From Amyelois transitella (Eukaryota > Arthropoda > Insecta > Lepidoptera > Pyralidae), in the NCBI RefSeq assembly GCF_032362555.1, contig NC_083535.1, forward strand, positions 1,550,001 to 1,614,000: 64,000 bases of DNA, in the 5' to 3' direction. The translations under genes were made by a program, and so were the position numbers. This document shows, in pieces, positions 56,771 to 64,000 of this stretch (its first letter is position 1; every line of letters starts with the position of its first letter). A model generated the notes under the pieces. The model had not been told where the DNA came from, made no database searches, and saw only the letters and a list, made by a program, of their open reading frames with translations.

Positions 56771-58082
56771 CTGTCAAGAAAGTAGCGGGAAAAGATCAAT
56801 AATACACAAACTGTTTGTTATTCATCCAAATTTATTTTATCACCTTCAAAATATGCTCCTTTAGAAACGATACACTTACGCCAACGAATAATCCAATCAT
56901 CAAAACATTTTTTAAACGCTGTTTCCGGAATTGAGGTCAGTTCTCGCCGCGAATTCTCTTTTATGTCTTCTACCGATTGAAAACGGGTGCCACGAAGTGG
57001 TAATTTGAGTTTAGGAAAAAAAAAAAAGTCGGCTGGAGCCATATCTGGTGAATATGGTGGTTGCTCGATGGTATTTGTTGAGTGTTTGGTTAAAAATTCG
57101 TTCACAATGATGGCCTTGTGCGAAGGTGCATTATCATGGTGCAAAATCCAAGAATTTTCTTTCCACAAATCTGGCCTTTTTCGTCGGATTTGCTCTCTTA
57201 AACGCCGCATAACACTCAAATAATATTCCTTATTTACCGTTTGACCTTCCGGCAAGAATTCCGAGTGCACAACACCGCGATAGTCAAAGAAAACAGTCAA
57301 CATGACTTTGACTTTTGAACGACTTTGGCGTGGTTTTTTCGGTTTCGGTTCAGTTGGAAGGCGCCACTCCGAAGCTTGTTGACTAGTTTGCATGTCAAAC
57401 TCGTAAACCCACGTCTCGTCACCAGTAACAATGCGTTTCATGAATGTTGGGTCGGAATTGACTCGTTCTAGCATGTCCTCAGTGACTCTCATGCGATTGA
57501 GTTTTTGAAAAAAATTCAGGTCTTTTGGGACTAGCCGAGCGGCAACATGTTTCATACCCAAATTATTAGTTAAAATGGTACGGATCGACTCGTGAGATAC
57601 AGAAAGTTCGGTGGCTATCTCTCTCAAAGTTGAATGAGGATTTTCAGTCACTATTTCCTTCACTTTTGCGATGTTAACTTCAGTTGCAGACGTTGATGGC
57701 CTACCAGAGCGAGGCAAATCTTCCACCACATCTCGACCGCTTTTGAACGCTTTGTACCACTCATAAGCACGAGTTTTTGATAAAGTCGATTCACCGTAAG
57801 GCTTCTGTAACATTTTCAGTGACTCCGAACACGATATTCCATTGGCAATGCAAAATTTAAGACAAACTCTTTGTTCGATGTTTTTAACCATTATGAAATT
57901 AGCAATACACACTAGATATGATATAACTAAAAATAGCACTGTATTTAATGTAAACAACAGATGCAACTCAAACTCCGCGCCAAAATGGAAAACAGTTGTG
58001 CCAATCTAACAACAACAAAAAAAACAAAAATTTGAATTTGGAACCATAAATAAATAATCCATTCCCGATACTTTTCTGACTG
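56771..58082. mobile_element. mariner-family DNA transposon (about 1.3 kb)
   Basis: Inverted termini GTCAAGAAAGTAGCGGGAA (left) and GTCAGAAAAGTATCGGGAA (right, read inward) flank a single transposase ORF. The length is typical of mariner. The outermost bases and the TA target duplication are not unambiguous; the element may extend a few bases further on each side. Confidence 0.88.
56818..57891 (-). CDS. mariner transposase, open reading frame intact
   Basis: 357 codons from ATG at 57891 (MVKNIEQRVC); the longer frame upstream has only a TTG and is not used. The N-terminal helix-turn-helix DNA-binding region spans roughly residues 1-110. The catalytic triad is complete and spaced as DD34D: Asp158 in TGDETW, Asp253 in HHDNAPSH and Asp288 in SPDMAPAD. 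The linker motif usually written WVPHEL is here RLVPKDL. The family cuts and pastes DNA at TA sites. No stop or frameshift breaks the frame, so the copy is young or conserved. The FFFF run after Asp288 is encoded by a 12-base homopolymer, a place where an assembly error or slippage could hide. The subfamily is not assigned. Confidence 0.93.
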   Translation of the reverse strand: MVKNIEQRVCLKFCIANGISCSESLKMLQKPYGESTLSKTRAYEWYKAFKSGRDVVEDLPRSGRPSTSATEVNIAKVKEIVTENPHSTLREIATELSVSHESIRTILTNNLGMKHVAARLVPKDLNFFQKLNRMRVTEDMLERVNSDPTFMKRIVTGDETWVYEFDMQTSQQASEWRLPTEPKPKKPRQSRSKVKVMLTVFFDYRGVVHSEFLPEGQTVNKEYYLSVMRRLREQIRRKRPDLWKENSWILHHDNAPSHKAIIVNEFLTKHSTNTIEQPPYSPDMAPADFFFFPKLKLPLRGTRFQSVEDIKENSRRELTSIPETAFKKCFDDWIIRWRKCIVSKGAYFEGDKINLDE

Positions 58083-58132
58083 AATGTATAATAATTCTTA
58101 ATTGAAATAAGCATTGTCCATACGCTATTCTG

Positions 58133-58167
58133 ATCAAATAACCGTAAGTATATTACGGTTATTTGAT
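58133..58167. repeat. Perfect 15-bp inverted repeat
   Basis: ATCAAATAACCGTAA, five bases, then its exact inverse, 50 bp beyond the mariner element. Confidence 0.85.
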
Positions 58168-58449
58168 TGTTATTCTAGATATTATTCTTCCCAAATTCAG
58201 GTCTTTAAGGAAAACGTGGTGTTTTTTAAGGCAATTTTGTGTATGCACGGTTAACATTATAATTCAATGGACACCCAATGAAGTAATACGTGAAGCATCA
58301 GTTGGAAAGCTCTCTCTTGTATTACGCCATTAAAACGGACGCGCCTACCTACATAACAAAGTCACATGGCGCCTCTCATTTTACTATTGTACGAATTGTA
58401 CTTATCTTATATCAATATATTCATCAGAAATAGACATACATACATACAT

Positions 58450-58590
58450 ACATATAATCACATAGCCAACAGTCTTGAAAAGACTCATATGCCACGTTCA
58501 GCTGTTTGGCTTATTGATAGAATTGTGAATCAAATATTGGCAGGTTGCTAGCTCATCGCCTAAAAGAAGAATCCAAAGTTTATAAGAGAA
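58450..58590 (-). mobile_element. SINE family 1 copy, minus, partial
   Basis: CATAGCCAACAGTCTTGAAA through GCCTAAAAGAAGAATCCAAA, with an adjacent CATACATACATACATA repeat, the reversed tail. Confidence 0.8.
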
Positions 58591-59924
58591 TTAGAGCAAA
58601 AATTATGTATGCGCAGGATTAACCTTTCTATATACCTAAGTGTTCCAAAAATTTGTTTTAGGTAATGTTTAAAAAAATACATTTAGAAAATACCTTTGTG
58701 TACCTAACGTGCGGAAACGACATTATATTTAAAAAAAAATATTATTATCATATTAACTTCTACTATTTTCGGATATTTTTTTTAATCTGAGAGAAAATCT
58801 TTACGTGACAATAATAATAAAATAATACAAAATATGTTTGTGGCATTCAATTTGTTTTTTGCTTATTAAATAATTTTATCTATTACCACCGAATTATTAA
58901 TAGTACTACATATTTCCTTTTAGGTAAGTACGAGTATCATTAGCTTTTTATTTTGTCACAAGAATCGCATCATTACAATAGTTCACTGGTTTTAATGACA
59001 TATTCCGATCATAAGGATGTGGTTTGACATTTAAATTGGAATGCAAATAACATTATAGATATGTGCATCACGAAAATGCCATTAGCTTAGTAAGTCATTC
59101 GATGAAAACCTTGATTTACTTTAAACAATGGAAAAGAATGCGTTTTTTTCATAGTTCAAGCGTATATAGCTCGTGCGTAACTAAATATCTAGTAAGTACA
59201 TACTTTATGGTTTTTAGAATAAGTATCAAGTTAGGATTGAAAATAATTAATAAGCCTATCTCACTTCTTCGTGGCGGGTGAAATGACTGTATGATTAAGA
59301 TAAGTTTAATTTGTAACAAAAATTTGTACTTTGCTGGAACTATAGGGCCACGTTCACACATTTAACGTTCATTTTATCTTGGTATAGTTAAGGGGCCCAT
59401 TTATGGGCCGATTCTCTAAATAAAGAACCTGCGTCAATAAAAGTATCGAATTTAAATTTAATCTGTCGATATTTTTAATCCTTGATTGATGTTGGCAACA
59501 AAAAATGTTCCGAATTCGAATGTAGAATGAAAATTTGTGTATTTTGTCGATGGTCGTACATTGCCCTCGCACACAGGTTGGACGGCCCTCGCTAAAACCT
59601 TAACTCAGGAATTCTGTCATTTTTTAACCGGTATGATCATGTTTCTTTATTTTTAACCAACGATTTATTTGCGATAACACGCTCGGTGTATTCTGGGTAC
59701 TTTTGTGACCATAAACAAGATACACAAGAAGAAAGAGGGGGTTTGATATAAAAAACCTAAGTATGCAATTTGTTTCGTGTGTTTTTTTTTAACTTTAAAC
59801 AATTTATGATGTGGATTTTTTGTCAGGAATCCAAACATATGCTCATGAAGAAGTTTTGTCAAAACAAAGAAAAGAAAAAATAATTATGATGTCTTCGAAA
59901 CGACATACAGAATTATTTACTACT
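58591..59924. other. AT-rich region without a recognised gene
   Basis: No coding exon, RNA gene or known repeat family identified. Confidence 0.45.
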
Positions 59925-60128
59925 AGAGGCCGCCCGCGACTTCGTCCGCATGGAAACCCTATCAATCCCGCGGGAACTCTGGGATAAAAAGTAGCCTATG
60001 TGTTATTCTGGGTCTTCAGCTACCTACATACCAAATTTCATGGTAATCGGTTCAGTAGTTTTTGCGTGAAAGAGTAACAAACATCCATACATCCATACAA
60101 ACTTTCGCCTTTATAATAGTAGTAGGAT
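59925..60128 (+). mobile_element. Retroelement-like 3' end, family B copy 2
   Basis: GGCCGCCCGCGACTTCGTCC through ATAATAGTAGTAGGATTA; closely matches 56205-56408. Confidence 0.8.
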
Positions 60129-61095
60129 TAATCAGTTTATTAAGAACTACTAAACTGCATTTTTGTGTGGGTTTTTTTTTTCATTTTAGCATTGCAAAGA
60201 TCTTGCGAAGTTATTATTATATAACGTGCTTCAACTATTTGCTAAAAGGATTACTGAAGAGGCACGCTTTCATATTAAAATTTCACAATTATTAATCAGT
60301 TTCATGACATTAAAACTTTTAACAATATTAAAATTTCACAATCTTTTTATAAACATTGTACCTATGTAACAAATATTGGCAGCTACTTAGGTATTAATAA
60401 CATAATTTTTGCACAAGGATTTCATTTTATTTCCATTAAAATTTAATAACTATCCATATTAATATTATAAATATGAACGTATCTTTTAAGTAAAACCACT
60501 AAACCGATCTTCATGAACTTTTGCATAAATATAGTGTGGAGTACAGAGAAAGAAACAGGTTATTTAAGTAGGTATATTTATAAAATAACAATAACTGAGG
60601 AAGCGACACAGACGCATGCATCAAGTTTGCTTTCATAAAATGTTGATTATCAACATTCTGTAACCTGCGAAACTCATTGTTCATTGTTATAATTTATGTC
60701 AGTTTAAATGATATTTTAACGATGTTTCAAATTAGTTAAATTTCGTAATTAAAGCAAGTTTTACACTACACATTCGTGACGGTGATTTTTGTTACGAAAT
60801 CGTAAGTGAGTAATGTTAAATACTTTGAGTCGGGTACAAATTGGGGAGACATTCTTTACAAATCATTTTATTTTATTTTTATTGAATGAACGGGTTATTT
60901 AATAACTTTTTATCATATAATTTAGTGCGTAGTGGTGACCTTAGTTATTGAAAAAATATATAACATTTTAAATATTATTAGATATATCAATTTATACGAT
61001 CTAAAATCCGTGAGGATTTTATGTTTAAACATTTTTGTAAAAATACAACATGTTTTTTCACAAACTTGACTAATAATATTCGCGGCCGTTATATT
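60129..61095. other. AT-rich region without a recognised gene
   Basis: Only a short direct repeat near 60280-60345 (AAAATTTCACAAT twice) and possible retroelement debris near 60460-60560. Confidence 0.45.
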
Positions 61096-61362
61096 GTGCC
61101 GTGTGGTTCCCGGCACCATCACAAAAAAGAATAGGACCACTCCATCTCTTTCCCACGGATGTCGTAAAAGGCGACTAAGGGATGGGCTTATAAACTTGGG
61201 ATTCCTCTTTTTGGCGATGGGCTAGCAACCTGTCACTATTTGAATCTCAATTCTATCACTAAGCCAAACAGCTAAACGTGGCCTATCAGTCTTTTCAAGA
61301 CTGGTGGCTCTGTCTACCCCGCTAGGGATATAGACGTGATCATATGTATGTATGTGTGTATG
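61096..61362 (+). mobile_element. SINE family 1 copy, full length
   Basis: GTGCCGTGTGGTTCCCGGCA through GATCATATGTATGTATGTGT. Confidence 0.92.
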
Positions 61363-62767
61363 TAATATTCGCGGCATTGTTTCACTTTCCGACCAATAAA
61401 TAACGTTTCGTCGGCTGTTACGCCATCTGTGTTCCGATTTAGAATACTAATCGTGCGTGGCCATTTCTCCATGATACAGATTTTCGTAACGTATAACGGA
61501 ATGCGTGAATAAGAAAGTCGATTATGGGCGCAATGAATATGTTGTTTCATTTCTGTCGCGTCTGTTCTTGAATAATCTATGCTCTCACAGAATATAAAGC
61601 ACTTAATCTATTTTATAATTATTTCCTGAATTCTAAGTTGAGCTTATGAAGGATTTAGAGATAGGTACTCATACAAACATATAAAATTTAGTTTGAAGAT
61701 ACTCTTCTTTGTTACCCCTTCACTAAATTACCAATTTTCGTTAAATATTTCTTACACATATGTACGTGTAAGAAATAATGTAACAACGAAATTGGGTAAG
61801 AACTTCTTCTCCCTATCTCATCATCACACGCACAAAAAATATTATTTTTTACTCCCTTAGCACTGTTACATATTCCTAAAAAACACAGTTAGCCATATTA
61901 TACAAACAAAAAAGAAATCACATCTCTTTTTCAGAGAGGAAAATATATAGTTATTAAGCAGTTTGTAACTGCTTATTTGGAATAAATAATAAAATAAACA
62001 CGGTTTCTTTTCGTCGAAAAACCTAAATCTTTCTTAGTTCAAGACATAATGTTTCGTCATTTGACCTCAAGTCAGCTCTTAGATAACTCTAGGCAAATAT
62101 CAGCAGCTAGAAAATAGCGTCGACATTATGACACCAATTTCTATATGCCAAAAGTTTATGACTAGATTTTGCGGTTTGTATAATAGTTTCTTATAAAATT
62201 TTATTACCATTTGTTGGTTTATTCATCTCCAATATTTTTTACGGAATTCGGTGTTCATCATGTTTGAAGACAGGTACTTATTCGATTTCTTTAATTAGAT
62301 TTTTTTAATTATTATTTATTTTAAGTTACTATTAATACCACCTAACCCATTTAAACTCGTACCAAAATGTTGTAAAAATATTTATAAGCTTACTCTCGGC
62401 TAACTAGCCAAACTTTGCTATAACTTTTTTTATATAAGTATCTGTTTTTACAGTCATGGACAGGTTGTATAATAGCGTATTTAAATGTATTATTTACACT
62501 TGTCACATGTAATTTTTTATCTTTTTTATTTATAAATAGAAAAAAAGAGTTTATTCCAAACTATTGCTATTAAGTACCTACAAATCTTTCGCGCTAAAGT
62601 TTCTACATAAATCACTCATATACCTATATATATAGCGATAGAAAGTATGTAATTACATGTGCAGTTATGGAGAGACATTCAAGTCATCCCAGAATCCTAA
62701 ATACTTACATCAGTCACTTCTACAGAAATCGGAATTATATAGGACTAGTCACTTTTAATTACTGATT
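61363..62767. other. AT-rich region without a recognised gene
   Basis: Contains a 32-bp near-palindrome at about 61746-61776 (TATTTCTTACAC / GTGTAAGAAATA). Otherwise featureless to me. Confidence 0.45.
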
Positions 62768-62955
62768 TGTGCCGTATGGGTCCTGACTCTTTAGAATAGG
62801 ACATTTCTTCGCCATGAATGTGGTAAAAGGCGGTTATAAGGAATCAGGTCAATTATTAACAATGATTTATTCCAGCTTTGGGTTGAAGAAGTGTGTATGT
62901 GTGGATCCAGGTATTAAAGAATAGGATCACTTTCCCATGGATACCATGATACAGC
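62768..62955 (+). mobile_element. Two SINE family 1 head fragments
   Basis: GTGCCGTATGGGTCCTGACT at 62768 and GTGTGGATCCAGGTATTAAA near 62896. Both run into the CCCATGGAT region and then end. Confidence 0.65.
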
Positions 62956-63169
62956 TACGGCTATTGGCCTTCAGTAAAAAGTAAAGAAAGTACAAAACTT
63001 TCGGAATTTCCAGAAAAAAAAAGGAATCTATTATTCTTCGGCCAATTCACTATAATAAATCATACATAACTTCACCCGAATTGGAAATAATCAAAAGCGT
63101 AACAGACAGATTAACAGACATTTATTAGTATGGATTCTGCGGCTTTGCATAAACTTTTGTAAGCCCTGT

Positions 63170-63290
63170 CCGGCCGGCGGCCATGTCGCGTCCACTCGTC
63201 TTCATTCGACCTTCACTTTCGCTTTTAAAGCTCGCAGCTGCGCCTGCGCACCCGAGCTCGTACGACCTTACGTCATCTAACAATGCAGAG
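63170..63290. promoter_or_regulatory. CpG-rich block with NRF1-like and CRE-like motifs
   Basis: TGCGCCTGCGCA at 63239-63250 (NRF1-like) and TTACGTCA at 63268-63275 (CRE-like, inverted) lie in a CpG-rich island in AT-rich DNA, with TTTTAAAG nearby. Short ORFs run on both strands. Candidate promoter of an unidentified gene; direction unknown. Confidence 0.35.
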
Positions 63291-64000
63291 GAAAGCTTGA
63301 TAAAATCATTGTGGAGGCTACAGTGTGATGGTAAAAATCGTGTTGTGATAATTTTGTTTGTCTGTTCATTAAGATACCTAAAACACATTACATCATACTT
63401 CTTTGCACCTAATTAGTCGTAATAGTTTAAAAGTAAAAAGTTGAAGGGGGAGGGGGGCCATAAAAATATGAATAAAAGAAACAAAAAACTTACTCTCCCA
63501 ATTTATCAGTATGGGTAATATGCAGTCTTTATTATTCAGATTTCTATATAGGGGAAATACACTTCTTTCTCTCTTAAAAAGTAATAATTATCCACAAAAT
63601 TTATGAAGAGAAGGGACAAATCCCTTATTTTTGTATATAACGAATGAACAACCGGACAGATATTTGCGCAATTATCACAGATATAGAATAGACCTTTGGT
63701 AATGTCTTAGGCTACCTTTTTTCTGAAAATTCTCACGAGAGCGAAGCCCTACGCAAAAGCTAGTAAGAAGTTTGTATTTCTCTGGTCTGTCCATTTGGCT
63801 ACAGAACCCAAAAATCACATACCAGAGTGCTTACATTATCACCATTTCACTTATTACGACACTGACAAAAGATGTCATCATACCGGGGCCCGATTATCAT
63901 GCGATCGGAAAAAGTTCGCTCACGAAATTGTTTCGAATGTTTTTTTCGGAGTTATCATCTCTCTCATTTTTGTATGGATATTGTTGAACTCTTTCTTACA
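63291..64000. other. Right edge, AT-rich
   Basis: A retroelement-like 3' end lies near 63690-63770 (GAGCGAAGCCCTACGCAAAA...GCTAGTAAG). No gene recognised. Confidence 0.4.

Noticed and set aside
57892-57966. 25-residue N-terminal extension of the mariner transposase
   Set aside because: Begins only with TTG; the family start matches the ATG at 57891 (MVKN).

Overview
The window looks like nuclear DNA from a moth or butterfly (Lepidoptera). It is AT-rich, with intron-containing insect genes, a high load of short interspersed elements ending in (ATGT)n, many 3' ends of non-LTR retrotransposons, tRNA-derived SINE pieces and a mariner element. I do not name a species. Every product is inferred from the protein sequences reconstructed here; no database search was run.

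Layout. (1) 1-9200, plus strand: an LPCAT3-type MBOAT lysophospholipid acyltransferase in three coding exons (482 aa). A 5' noncoding exon and a long 3' UTR are likely. (2) 13.4-23.7 kb, minus strand: a PTF1A/Fer1-type bHLH transcription factor in four coding exons (215 aa). Its last exon, which carries the conserved C-terminal boxes, lies 7.7 kb from the third. The same-strand intron between them contains a complete, intronless, enolase-like gene (434 aa) that has lost both catalytic general acid/base residues and several others. This is the most unusual object in the window. (3) 26.0-28.0 kb, plus strand: a dephospho-CoA kinase domain protein (four exons, 232 aa). (4) 29.3-30.6 kb, minus strand: a three-exon gene for a 148-aa secreted protein that I do not recognise. 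(5) 31.7-43.4 kb, plus strand: Atg9 in 14 coding exons (789 aa), with a coding 21-bp minisatellite in exon 13. (6) 43.4-53.3 kb: no convincing gene, only AT-rich sequence, SINEs and a long inverted repeat. (7) 53.4-53.8 kb, plus strand: a GC-rich TATA promoter and a probable very short first coding exon of a gene that continues beyond what I can trace. (8) 56.8-58.1 kb: a mariner element with an open transposase frame. (9) 58.1-64 kb: repeats and AT-rich sequence, with a CpG-rich candidate promoter near 63.2 kb.

The genes do not form a pathway. Lipid remodelling (LPCAT3), CoA synthesis (DCAKD) and autophagy membrane supply (Atg9) are housekeeping functions; PTF1A/Fer1 is developmental. The intergenic and intronic space is shaped mainly by mobile elements. 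Several small non-autonomous elements with terminal inverted repeats can be delimited here: a hAT-like one with 8-bp target duplications, a 603-bp one just past the PTF1A stop codon, a 260-bp one in an Atg9 intron, and a 130-150 bp hairpin family.
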